This document shows, in pieces, positions 1 through 7,728 of a stretch of 64,000 nt of DNA. The translations under genes and the position numbers were made by a program. Source of the stretch: Planctomycetota bacterium (GTDB lineage Bacteria; Planctomycetota; Planctomycetia; Planctomycetales; Planctomycetaceae); contig JAFEBS010000062.1 of the NCBI GenBank assembly GCA_018242525.1, forward strand, positions 1 to 64,000, read 5' to 3'. Positions within the stretch are counted from its first letter, which is position 1; the number at the start of each line of letters is the position of its first letter. The notes under the pieces were generated by a model that was not told the DNA's origin, made no database searches, and saw nothing but the letters and a program-made list of their open reading frames with translations.

Positions 1-354
1 CCGAATTTCGAGGGTGGGACGGACTATCGCCGGATGCTGCTGGAATCAGTCGACGTGATTGAAGGCCGTGTAATGATCACGGGCACGGATCTGGATCACG
101 GCAATGTGGGGAAGTGGTATTTCGCCATGATGCAGCGGATCGAATCCGTCAAAGTGGCGGTGATCCCCAGGCACGTCTATCGGTGCAAATGGGCCGGTCG
201 CGAAGTGTCGTTGCACGTTTGGAGTTGCTATCCGAACTTGGACGGAAACTACAGGATCACCGGGAAAATCAAAGGCCACTTCGCCGCAATGGACATCGTG
301 GAGTTGACCGACATTGAACTCTGGGATGGCCGCAGTGAGGTGTGCCATGGATAG
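1..354 (+). CDS. Hypothetical protein, 5' end cut by the window edge
   Basis: The reading frame is open from the first base, so the protein probably begins upstream; the first ATG inside the window is at 34 and would give 106 residues. The visible chain has no signal peptide or membrane segment and looks like a small soluble, beta-rich protein. I do not recognise a family. It lies on the same strand as, and upstream of, a small DNA-binding-like gene and a tyrosine recombinase, so it is most likely cargo of the integrated element that ends at the tRNA-Arg gene near 2.24 kb. The frame stops at the TAG at 352-354. Confidence 0.5.
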   Translation, partial: PNFEGGTDYRRMLLESVDVIEGRVMITGTDLDHGNVGKWYFAMMQRIESVKVAVIPRHVYRCKWAGREVSLHVWSCYPNLDGNYRITGKIKGHFAAMDIVELTDIELWDGRSEVCHG

Positions 355-708
355 ATCATTTCATCAGGTCGGCCGGAAACTCACCGCCAGAGTTGGTAAC
401 AGTTGCAAAAGTGGTCGAAAGCTGGCATCCTGCAAAACACAGCGGGCAGGAGTTGAGGTGCTACCAACACCAACAACCCCACATCAGTGCTCGCGGAACA
501 GAGTACACGAGCATGATGCGCTATACCCGCTGTGCGTATACACGGCGATGGATCGTCGGCGTTCTTTCACGGCCACCGCCTTAAGCGGTTCGGCATTCTT
601 CCGTCGCGTCTAAACGCGATGCCATAAAAGCCCGAAGCCCCGTAGCGCTAACTACGGGGCCTCGGTGATTTCCTTCAGAAACACGCTTCAACTGCCAGGG
701 AGAGTCGT
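355..708. other. Intergenic stretch inside the integrated element
   Basis: About 350 bases with no gene I can support. Two short overlapping frames exist (from about 342 and 347), but their translations are rich in Arg, Cys and Pro, lack hydrophobic periodicity and have no ribosome binding site. The one clear structure is the hairpin at 632-665. Confidence 0.5.
632..665. other. Strong hairpin upstream of the recombinase operon
   Basis: A perfect 9-bp stem (gccccgtag, 637-645, with ctacggggc, 652-660) and a 6-base loop extends by four more pairs (ccga/tcgg) past one mismatch. There is no T-run on either side, so it is not a classical intrinsic terminator. It may attenuate or insulate transcription entering the 709-2225 operon. 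Confidence 0.55.
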
Positions 709-1050
709 GTGCCCAAAGAAAATACGCCCCGATCAAATGTCGGTCAAGAGGGTCCCCCGGAAAAAAAAGAGGAAGTTCGGCCCGAAAAACGCCTGGACGG
801 AGTTCCCATGAACCTCCTGTGTCGAGCCCGGGCGCTACAGGAGTTCATGGGTGTCAGTAATGAAACGTGGTCAAGTTGGGTCGCGGTTGCAGAGCAACTC
901 GGTTTGAAGATTGATTGCCATCTGGGAACCAAAGAGGGCTGGAGCCTCACCAGTGACATGCATGAGCTGTTCCGACAATCGCCGGAATTGCCAGTCCGCC
1001 GATCAGCGATTCGCAAGAAACAATTAGAAGAAAGGAAGCGGAAAAAATGA
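709..1050 (+). CDS. Small basic protein, possible excisionase or DNA-binding factor
   Basis: 113 residues starting at GTG 709, with a good Shine-Dalgarno (agggagag) just upstream. Both ends are highly charged (Lys/Glu-rich N-terminus, Arg/Lys-rich C-terminus). The centre, about residues 35-95, has a helical pattern compatible with a helix-turn-helix (around RARALQEFMGVS and the following helix). Its last four bases overlap the recombinase start (ATGA), so the two are translationally coupled. Small basic genes placed immediately before a tyrosine recombinase are often recombination directionality factors; that function is inferred from position and charge only. Confidence 0.55.
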   Translation: MPKENTPRSNVGQEGPPEKKEEVRPEKRLDGVPMNLLCRARALQEFMGVSNETWSSWVAVAEQLGLKIDCHLGTKEGWSLTSDMHELFRQSPELPVRRSAIRKKQLEERKRKK

Positions 1051-2225
1051 TCCGAGTTACTCTGATCAACCCGGCCGACCGTCGATTCTGGCAGGCTCAA
1101 TGGGATGATCCGATAACCGGAAAAACCAAAACGCGCAGCACGAAAACCACGATCAAACGTGAAGCGGAGAGATTCGCGGGACGCCTGGAAGATGACCTGA
1201 ACGCGGGGACATACAAGCCCCTTGTGCAGGTCAGATGGGCCGAGTTTCGCAAGCGGTATATCGACGAAGTCAGCGCCACGAAGCGGCCGAAGACCCGACT
1301 GAAAACGGAGTCGATGTTTAACGCCGTCGAGGAACTTCTGTCGCCCAAATATCTCTCCGCATTTGCGGACGCCAGCACGATTTCCCAGTACGCAGAGAAG
1401 CTCAAGAAAGGTCGCAAGCCTGACACGGTGGATGGTCACTTGCGGGAGATCCGAAAGGTACTCCGCTGGGCCATTCGAATGAACATGCTCCGCCAGATGC
1501 CACACATCGAGTTTCCGGGCGGACTCGCGGGGATGAAGGGCAGACCGATCACGGCCGAAGAGTTCGACCGGATGAAGGATGCCGTCAAAAAATCCGAAAT
1601 GGCGTGCGGCTGCTTTGATGAATGGATTCATTTCATCAACGGATTGTGGCTGTCGGGCCTGAGACTCGATGAGGCGATGTTGCTCCACTGGACAGACAGC
1701 ACTCATCTGGCCGTCGACTTCACACACCGCCGTCCGATGTTCAAGATCAGCAGCACGAGCGACAAGGGCGGGAAGGATCGCCTGTTGCCAATGGCTCCAG
1801 ACTTCGCTGATCTGCTGAAACAGACACCGCACAAAGCTCGCCAGGGATTCGTGTTCAACCCCCTGACTCGCGGACCAGCCCACGACACGACATTGAGACG
1901 CCCGACAACAAATCACGCGGGCCGGGTTGTCAGCGACTTTGGAAGAATCGCGAAGATCAAAGTCAACGAAACCAAGTTCGCATCGTCCCACGATCTTCGC
2001 CGCGCCTTCGGTGTCCGCTGGGCAAAACTGGTCATGCCGAAGATTCTGCAGGAATTGATGCGACACGCGGACATCAAGACGACGATGAAGTATTACGTCG
2101 GAGCCATGGCCGAAGATGCAGCCGATGCCGTCTGGCATGCGATGCAGCGATCCGGTAACAGTTCTGGTAACAGTCCTCACAATTCGGACTCCGACGCCCC
2201 ATCCAAAACGGCAGACAACTCCTGA
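1047..2225 (+). CDS. Tyrosine recombinase / integrase
   Basis: 392 residues, the usual length for phage and island integrases. Residues 1-55 look like the arm-binding domain, about 65-155 the SAM-like core-binding domain, and 170-360 the catalytic domain. The catalytic set is visible: Arg206 in SGLRLDEAM, a Lys near 240-243 in SDKGGKDR, His315 and Arg318 in HDLRR, His340 in MRHADI, and the nucleophile Tyr349 (or Tyr350) in TTMKYYV. The C-terminal tail after about 360 is Ser/Asn-rich and low complexity. The gene ends only 18 bp from the 3' end of the oppositely oriented tRNA-Arg, the classic layout of an element inserted at a tRNA. It should catalyse integration and excision of the element to its left. 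Confidence 0.93.
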   Translation: MIRVTLINPADRRFWQAQWDDPITGKTKTRSTKTTIKREAERFAGRLEDDLNAGTYKPLVQVRWAEFRKRYIDEVSATKRPKTRLKTESMFNAVEELLSPKYLSAFADASTISQYAEKLKKGRKPDTVDGHLREIRKVLRWAIRMNMLRQMPHIEFPGGLAGMKGRPITAEEFDRMKDAVKKSEMACGCFDEWIHFINGLWLSGLRLDEAMLLHWTDSTHLAVDFTHRRPMFKISSTSDKGGKDRLLPMAPDFADLLKQTPHKARQGFVFNPLTRGPAHDTTLRRPTTNHAGRVVSDFGRIAKIKVNETKFASSHDLRRAFGVRWAKLVMPKILQELMRHADIKTTMKYYVGAMAEDAADAVWHAMQRSGNSSGNSPHNSDSDAPSKTADNS

Positions 2226-2243
2226 AAACAGGCGTTTTTTGAA

Positions 2244-2290
2244 TGTCCCCGGCAAGAGTCGAACTTGCAACCTTCGGCTTCGGAGGCCGA
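2244..2290 (-). other. Putative attachment site at the tRNA-Arg 3' end
   Basis: The recombinase stops 18 bp away, and its element lies on the 3' side of this tRNA. Integrases of this type usually use the anticodon-loop-to-3'-end part of a tRNA as the crossover region and restore the tRNA from element DNA. The partner repeat (the other att end) is not inside the window and should lie to the left. The exact core cannot be set from one end. Confidence 0.45.
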
Positions 2291-2317
2291 CGCTCTATCC
2301 AATTGAGCTACGGAGAC
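2244..2317 (-). tRNA. tRNA-Arg (anticodon CCG)
   Basis: Read on the minus strand the 74 bases fold as a full cloverleaf: acceptor GTCTCCG pairs with CGGGGAC (one G-T pair), the D-arm contains AGCTCAATTGGATAGAGC, the anticodon stem TCGGC/GCCGA frames the 7-base loop CTCCGAA with anticodon CCG, and the T-arm carries GTTCGACTC. The discriminator base is A and CCA is not encoded. It reads CGG arginine codons. Its 3' half faces the recombinase gene. Confidence 0.95.
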
Positions 2318-2512
2318 AATTGCGGGCGGTTAGACCCGGATGGATGCGGTCCGACCAAGGTTACGAGGCGGTTTTGGGAATGTCAATTCCTGCGACTCCG
2401 GCCGAATGATTGTCGTCACGGAATCGCGAACGCTGCCGTAAAATCGTCTCAATCTTCCCGTCAGAGCGAAGGCCGCCCACCGTCGGAGTACGGACACATC
2501 AGGCGTGGCAAC

Positions 2513-2540
2513 ACAAAAAAAGCCCGGTTCCCCGGGCTTT
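2513..2540 (-). terminator. Intrinsic terminator of the 29-aa basic protein gene
   Basis: On the minus strand AGCCCGG, loop GGAA, CCGGGCT is followed directly by a run of seven T. It lies about 30 bp past the stop of the small gene at 2570-2659 and supports that gene being a genuine, separately transcribed unit. Confidence 0.85.
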
Positions 2541-2569
2541 TGAGTCGGTGGAACCACGCTGCGGTCCTT

Positions 2570-2659
2570 TCAGACTCCCGTCTTGGCACGGCGGGCCTTG
2601 CGGCGCTTGATCTTCCATCGACGATCGCGTTTCTGCTTCGTTGTGAGCTTAACTTTCAT
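2570..2659 (-). CDS. 29-residue highly basic protein, ribosomal-protein-like
   Basis: ATG at 2659 to TGA at 2570 encodes 29 residues, of which 15 are Lys or Arg: it begins MKVKLTTKQKRDRR and ends KARRAKTGV. Composition and size resemble tiny ribosome-associated proteins (the COX24/AURKAIP1-like or bS22 type and bTHX), but I cannot match it to a specific family by eye. A clean intrinsic terminator follows. The ATG has no strong Shine-Dalgarno (only a weak ACGGAA-type stretch). Function is inferred from composition only; RNA or ribosome binding is the simplest reading. Confidence 0.6.
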   Translation of the reverse strand: MKVKLTTKQKRDRRWKIKRRKARRAKTGV

Positions 2660-3064
2660 GACAACACCGTTTCCGTCCATAGTCGAATCTGATGGCCGCA
2701 CTACTACATCGGCGGCCGGAAAGCGAGCCATACAGGATAGCAGACCGCCTCGCTGTCGAAAAGGCTGCCCGTTGGCTTTGCTTTGGATTGTCCCGCGACG
2801 GCCTTTGGGTCATCCAGTGTGCCGCGGGATTCGTGTCGGGTGGAGACCCAAGTGTGCGGAGCAAAAGTGCCCTCGATTTTTCCCGCGAAATGAGGTGCCT
2901 GGCGGTCCCATACTTTTCTGGAGCGGCGTCGGGTAAATTGAGAGACGGGAAACGAGCGTTTCACCAAATCCGTTGGCCCAGCCGGCCCTGGCCGATGGGT
3001 TGCTTCAAGACTTCCGTTGCGGCACTTCGGTGTCGATTGCACCTGTTGAGATTCGTGACTGCCC
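2660..3064. other. Divergent intergenic region, no gene seen
   Basis: About 400 bases between the 29-aa gene (minus) and dus (plus). All six frames give only translations without family features. It should hold the promoters of both flanking genes, but no strong -35/-10 pair stands out. Confidence 0.5.
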
Positions 3065-4168
3065 ATGTCTGTTTTTCCCGAAGTTCATGCTGCTGTGCGA
3101 GATCGGTTAGCTCAACTGCCGCCGCTGCAGTTTGGGAGCCTGACGCTCAAGTCGCGGTATCTGCTGTCTCCACTGGCGGGTTATACGAATCTGCCGTTTC
3201 GGCGAATTGTTCGCGAACTGGGAGGAGTCGGTCTGGCGACGACCGATCTGGTCAATGCCCGGGGGTTACTGGACGGTGGGCCCAAGACGCTGCAACTGGT
3301 GGAATCGTGTTCCCAGGACCGGCCGTTTGCCGTCCAGATTTTTGGGAGCGACCCCATCGTCATGCGCGATGCCGCTCAATTGCTGCAGGGACGCGGAGTC
3401 GATTCCATCGACATCAATATGGGTTGCCCGGTCAACCGGATCACCAAGGTCGGGGCCGGGGCCAGTTTGATGTGCCAGGTCGATCGGACTCTGGAACTGG
3501 TCCGAACAGTAGTCGAAGCGGTGTCACTGCCGGTCACAGTCAAAATGCGACTCGGCTGGGACAGTGCGAACCTGACCGCTCCAAGATTCGCCCGCGAGTT
3601 TGAACAGGTTGGCGTGGCGGCGGTTGCCATTCATGGCCGGACTCGCGAACAGGGGTTCAGCGGCCTGGTCGATCGGACCGGGATCCGTCAGGTGGTCGAA
3701 GCGGTCGAAAAAATCCCGGTCGTTGGGAACGGAGACATCCGGACGATTGCCGATGGCGCGCGGATGTTTGCCGAAACCGGGTGTCAGGCGATTTCGATGG
3801 GACGGGGGGCGCTGGCCAATCCCTGGTTGTTCCGCCAGTTCGTGGAATGGGAAACGACCGGCGCGCCGGAATCGGCGGGGTCATTCGATGACCGGCTGGT
3901 CCTGCTGCGGCGGCAGTTTGATTACGTCGTGGAACAGCGTGGCCTGGAGCGAGCCATCAGTTCGTTCCGCAAGATGGCTCATTGGTACCTGAAAGCGATG
4001 CTGGTCCCGGCCTCGCTGCGGAACCAGTTGCAGTCCGCAAAAACGCGGGCGGAATTTGACGAGTCTCTGGTTGAGATTGCAGCTCACGGACCGTCGCGGG
4101 GATCTCGCACGGGTGAATTGCCCGACCTGTACATTCCAGTTCCATCGGGCCCCAACGAACTCTGGTAA
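3065..4168 (+). CDS. dus: tRNA-dihydrouridine synthase
   Basis: 367 residues, slightly longer than the usual 310-340. The FMN-binding TIM barrel shows the Dus signatures in order: LSPLAGYTNLPFR near 35-47, DINMGCPVNRITKVGAGAS with the catalytic Cys121, VTVKMRLGWD, AIHGRTREQGFSG, PVVGNGDI and SMGRGALANPWLF. The enzyme reduces uridine to dihydrouridine in tRNA D-loops using FMN and NADPH. The DusB/DusC-like subfamily cannot be fixed by eye. The fhcB-like gene follows after only 3 bp, so the two are likely co-transcribed. A C-terminal helical domain (about 270-345) fits the RNA-recruiting part of the family. Confidence 0.95.
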   Translation: MSVFPEVHAAVRDRLAQLPPLQFGSLTLKSRYLLSPLAGYTNLPFRRIVRELGGVGLATTDLVNARGLLDGGPKTLQLVESCSQDRPFAVQIFGSDPIVMRDAAQLLQGRGVDSIDINMGCPVNRITKVGAGASLMCQVDRTLELVRTVVEAVSLPVTVKMRLGWDSANLTAPRFAREFEQVGVAAVAIHGRTREQGFSGLVDRTGIRQVVEAVEKIPVVGNGDIRTIADGARMFAETGCQAISMGRGALANPWLFRQFVEWETTGAPESAGSFDDRLVLLRRQFDYVVEQRGLERAISSFRKMAHWYLKAMLVPASLRNQLQSAKTRAEFDESLVEIAAHGPSRGSRTGELPDLYIPVPSGPNELW

Positions 4169-4171
4169 TCC

Positions 4172-5446
4172 ATGTCTGATACTGTCATTACTGATGTTGC
4201 CTGTACGGTCTGTGCCTGCGTGTGCGATGACCTGACGATCAGGGTACGTGACGGCCAGATCGTCGGTGCCGAACGCGGTTGCAAGTTGACCGACGAGTGG
4301 TTCCGGGGTGCGTGGAAACCGACGGCTTCAGCAGTTCAGGTCCGTGGCGAGGGCGTGGCGTTTGAGACCGGAGTCCAGGCAGCAGCCGAGATTCTGCGAA
4401 CGGCGAAAGCCCCGTTGATTTACGGACTTTCGAAGAGCAGCACGGAAGGGCAACGGGCGGCGGTCGCCCTGGCGGATCGATTGGGGGCGATTATTGATAC
4501 GACGGCCTCCGAAGGCCACGCACCATCGATCCTGGCCATGCAGCAGTCGGGGGAGTCGACCTGTTCGCTGGGGGAAATCCGGAATCGAGCCGACCTGGTG
4601 ATCTACTGGGGTTGCGACCCCCTGAAGACCCACCCGCGTCACCTGGAACGGTATTCGATGGACCCCACCGGCCTGATGGTTCCCAACGGAGCCAGAGATC
4701 GGTCGCTGATCGTTATCGACTCGCACCCGAACGAGACAACAGCCCGCGCCGACGCCGAATTCCTGCAGATACGAGAGGGGAGCGACTTCGATGCATTATG
4801 GGCTTTGCGGGGGTTACTGAAGGGCGTGGACGATTCCCGCAATCCCGATGTCGGATTGCCGTGGAATGCGCTGCGGACTCTGGCACACCGGATGAAGTCG
4901 TGCCGTTGCGGAGTGATTTTTTTCGGCTACGGCGTCGCCCGGGCTCCGCTCGGTCATCGCAACGTCGAAGCGTTGCTGCGGTTGGTGATCGATTTGAACC
5001 AGTTCACCCGATTTCACGCCCGCCGGCTGCGTGTCGTCGGGGACGTTTCCGGAGCGGACAGTGTTCTCTGCTGGCAGACGGGGTATCCATTCAGTGTGAA
5101 TCTGAGTCGGGGGTTTCCGCGATATAATCCGGGCGAGTACTCGGCGGCGGATGTACTGGAGAATCGGGAAGCGGACGCCCTGGTCCTGGTGGGAAGTTCA
5201 CGAGTGAACTCGTTTCCCGAGGCGGCTCGGGCGCACATGGAGTCGATCCCGGTGATCCTGCTGGAAGGAGTCCGGGCGGACCGGCCCCCCGTTGCGACAG
5301 TCCTGTTCACGACCGCCACGTATGGAATCCATCGCCCCGGCACCGCTTATCGGATGGACGAAACCCCGATTCGCCTGCGTCCGGTGCTGGAAGCCGAATT
5401 GCCAACAGACGGAGATGTGCTGCGCGCAATTCATGCGGCGCTGTGA
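4172..5446 (+). CDS. fhcB: Formyltransferase/hydrolase complex subunit B (FhcB; formylmethanofuran dehydrogenase B family)
   Basis: 424 residues of the FwdB/FmdB family. An N-terminal [4Fe-4S] site is formed by Cys11, Cys14, Cys18 and Cys37 (CTVCACVC ... RGCK). The molybdopterin-oxidoreductase-like fold follows, with IYWGCDPLKTHPRH near 148-161. In archaeal FwdB the tungsten or molybdenum ligand is the Cys/Sec of a CHGPS-like motif; here the matching position reads SEGHAPS, so the ligand is Gly115 while His116 is kept. Loss of the metal ligand is what I recall for the bacterial Fhc complex, which uses the fold as a hydrolase scaffold in tetrahydromethanopterin-linked C1 transfer. Other fhc subunits are not in the window. 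Spacing of 3 bp after dus suggests co-transcription by chance rather than shared function. Confidence 0.85.
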   Translation: MSDTVITDVACTVCACVCDDLTIRVRDGQIVGAERGCKLTDEWFRGAWKPTASAVQVRGEGVAFETGVQAAAEILRTAKAPLIYGLSKSSTEGQRAAVALADRLGAIIDTTASEGHAPSILAMQQSGESTCSLGEIRNRADLVIYWGCDPLKTHPRHLERYSMDPTGLMVPNGARDRSLIVIDSHPNETTARADAEFLQIREGSDFDALWALRGLLKGVDDSRNPDVGLPWNALRTLAHRMKSCRCGVIFFGYGVARAPLGHRNVEALLRLVIDLNQFTRFHARRLRVVGDVSGADSVLCWQTGYPFSVNLSRGFPRYNPGEYSAADVLENREADALVLVGSSRVNSFPEAARAHMESIPVILLEGVRADRPPVATVLFTTATYGIHRPGTAYRMDETPIRLRPVLEAELPTDGDVLRAIHAAL

Positions 5447-5462
5447 TCGCCGCGCAGGTGTC

Positions 5463-5539
5463 GTGAGCCGCACGGCGCTAGCCGCGGGTTCTTCGGGTAC
5501 GAGTGAGAATGCACCCGCGGCTAGCGCCGTGCGGCTCAC
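5463..5539. repeat. Large perfect palindrome, GCCGCACGGCGCTAGCCGC family
   Basis: 27-bp arms (5463-5489 and 5513-5539) are exact reverse complements around a 23-base spacer. One arm recurs exactly at 25462-25488 and a decayed arm with three changes is at 60470-60496, so this is a dispersed repeat and not a gene-specific terminator. No T-run follows on either strand. It lies between fhcB and mutL. Confidence 0.85.
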
Positions 5540-5660
5540 AAAGCATCGGTCGTCTGGCGAACAGTGGATAGTCCGCGAAAGATAGTGGATATTAGGAGCC
5601 TGCCTGCGGTTGTCGCGGCGCGCCCAATGCATTCCATCCCCACGTGTCGCTTAAAGAATA

Positions 5661-7655
5661 ATGCCTCGCATCCAGCAGTTGTCAGCCAGTGTCGTGAACA
5701 AGATCGCGGCGGGGGAAGTGATTGAACGCCCGGCCAGCGTTGTCAAGGAACTGCTGGAAAACAGCCTGGATGCTCTATCAACCCGGATCGAAGTTGACGT
5801 GGTCGCCGGCGGAACCGAACTGATTCGCATCGTCGATGACGGCGAGGGGATTCATCCGGACGATCTGCTGCTGGCCGTGACCAGTCACGCCACGAGCAAG
5901 ATCACCAGCGCGGACGATCTGTTCGACGTGCAGACAATGGGGTTTCGCGGAGAGGCGATGGCGTCGGTGGCGGAAGTCAGCCGGATGCGTGTCCGCAGTC
6001 GCCAGGAAAACCAGTCGCATGGGATGGAATTGACGGTCGATCTGGGCAAAGTCGACGGGCCGCGCCCGTGTGGGTGCCCGTTCGGGACGCAGATCGAAAT
6101 CCGGAGTCTATTCGAAAACACCCCCGTTCGACGCAAGTTCTTGAAAACGATTTCGACCGAATTCGGGCATGTTACGGAGCAGTTTTCCCGCATCGCCCTG
6201 GCCAATCCACGGCTGCACATGGTCTTGCGGCACAATGACAAGATCGTTCACGAACTGCCTGCCACGGATCGGCCCCTGGACCGGATTCGGCTGTTTTTCG
6301 GAGGCGACCTCGCGGAGGAATTGATTCCCGTCGAATCGGAGCAGGCGGGCACGCGGATGTGGGGGTATGTCGGGCACCCCAAGCAATCCAAGTCGACTCG
6401 AAAGCAGCAGTATCTGTTTTTGAATGGACGCTGGATTCAGGATCGATCGCTGCAACATGCCTTGACCGAGTCCTATCGGGGACTGCTGATGGTTGGGCGT
6501 CAGCCGGTCGCTTTTCTGTTCATCGAACTTCCGCCAGATCGAGTGGATGTGAATGTCCATCCCACCAAGGTGGAAGTGCGCTTCCGGGACAGTCAGCAGT
6601 TGTTTCGGCAATTGCTGTCGATGATTCGCTCGAAGTTCTTGAGCATGGACATTCAGGCGGAATTGCGATTGCCGAATGCCAGTTCCCAACCGGGCGGTTC
6701 GCTATCCGGCTTCGCAGTGCCGCCCGCTCAGAACAATCCGCAGCGGGAACTGGCATCCGAGTTTGCCGACTGGTCGATAAATCGGATCAATGGTCAGACG
6801 GGATCGGTCGCACCATTCAAACCGTTTCCGGGGGAACTGCCCCGAATTTCTTCGCCGTTCGCAGATTCGCCGCGTGCAGGCGATGACGTGACAGAGCCTG
6901 GTTTGCAGTCCGGCAGGGAAGCGGGTGTACCCGCACCCCAATCGACGGTCAACGCCATGTCCGGCGAACTGTATTCGGACCAGTCAGTCAGCAGTTCCGT
7001 TGACGCAGGTGCCGACGCGGGTTCGGCCCCCGCGCCATCTGCCGATGCCGTTTCATCGGCGTCGTGGCCGGAATCGCGGGCCATGCAGATTCATGACTGC
7101 TACCTGGTGGTGGAAACTCCCGAGGGGATGACCGTCATTGACCAGCACGCACTGCACGAGCGAATTGTCTACGAGCACTTGCGGACGAGGGTGCTGGCAG
7201 GTGCCGTGGAATCCCAGCGGTTGCTGGTTCCGCAGCCGATCGAGCTCAACGGGACCGAAGCGGCTCTGTTGCTGGAACAATCCGAGGCGTTTGATCGGGC
7301 GGGGCTGGGCCTGGAGGATTTTGGGAACGGCACCGTCCTGGTCACCCGGTACCCGGCGATGCTGCGAAAAGTGGATTTGAATGAACTGGTCCGCGATCTG
7401 CTGGCGAAACTGGACGGGGGCGGTGCCGCCGGGGTGCAAACTTCCGCACGCCGCGATATTCTCGACGAATTGTTGCACATGATGAGTTGCAAGGCGGCCG
7501 TGAAAGCGGGGCAGCGATTAAGTCCGGAGGAGATTGAAAGTTTGCTGCAGCAGCGGCACCTGGTTGACGATGCTCACCATTGTCCTCATGGAAGACCGAC
7601 GGCGTTGTCACTGAGCCGCATGGAATTGGACCGTCAGTTTGGACGACTGGGTTAA
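5661..7655 (+). CDS. mutL: DNA mismatch repair protein MutL
   Basis: 664 residues. The N-terminal GHKL ATPase shows KIAAGEVIERPASVVKEL, the DDGEG motif, TSHATSKI and GFRGEAM. A low-complexity linker rich in Ser, Ala and Pro spans about 350-470. The C-terminal dimerisation and nuclease domain carries DQHALHERIVYE (about 494-505), which fits the DQHA(x)2E(x)4E endonuclease motif, plus SCKAAVKAG and CPHGRP near 641. MutL here is therefore of the nicking type expected in bacteria without MutH. It couples MutS mismatch recognition to strand removal. The ATG at 5661 fits the family start (IQQLSASVVNKIAAGE follows at once). No mutS is nearby. Confidence 0.97.
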   Translation: MPRIQQLSASVVNKIAAGEVIERPASVVKELLENSLDALSTRIEVDVVAGGTELIRIVDDGEGIHPDDLLLAVTSHATSKITSADDLFDVQTMGFRGEAMASVAEVSRMRVRSRQENQSHGMELTVDLGKVDGPRPCGCPFGTQIEIRSLFENTPVRRKFLKTISTEFGHVTEQFSRIALANPRLHMVLRHNDKIVHELPATDRPLDRIRLFFGGDLAEELIPVESEQAGTRMWGYVGHPKQSKSTRKQQYLFLNGRWIQDRSLQHALTESYRGLLMVGRQPVAFLFIELPPDRVDVNVHPTKVEVRFRDSQQLFRQLLSMIRSKFLSMDIQAELRLPNASSQPGGSLSGFAVPPAQNNPQRELASEFADWSINRINGQTGSVAPFKPFPGELPRISSPFADSPRAGDDVTEPGLQSGREAGVPAPQSTVNAMSGELYSDQSVSSSVDAGADAGSAPAPSADAVSSASWPESRAMQIHDCYLVVETPEGMTVIDQHALHERIVYEHLRTRVLAGAVESQRLLVPQPIELNGTEAALLLEQSEAFDRAGLGLEDFGNGTVLVTRYPAMLRKVDLNELVRDLLAKLDGGGAAGVQTSARRDILDELLHMMSCKAAVKAGQRLSPEEIESLLQQRHLVDDAHHCPHGRPTALSLSRMELDRQFGRLG

Positions 7656-7728
7656 TCATGGTCAGGAATGGACGAAGTCTGTTCCTGATAGAACCTGAAA
7701 CACTACTTTTCGATAGCTATATTCACCG

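Noticed and set aside
632..665. Intrinsic terminator
   Set aside because: The stem is perfect, but no T-run follows on either strand.
744..2270. A 508-codon minus-strand frame opposite the recombinase
   Set aside because: Its translation is rich in Arg, Cys, Phe and His with no domain, and the plus-strand frame has all recombinase motifs.
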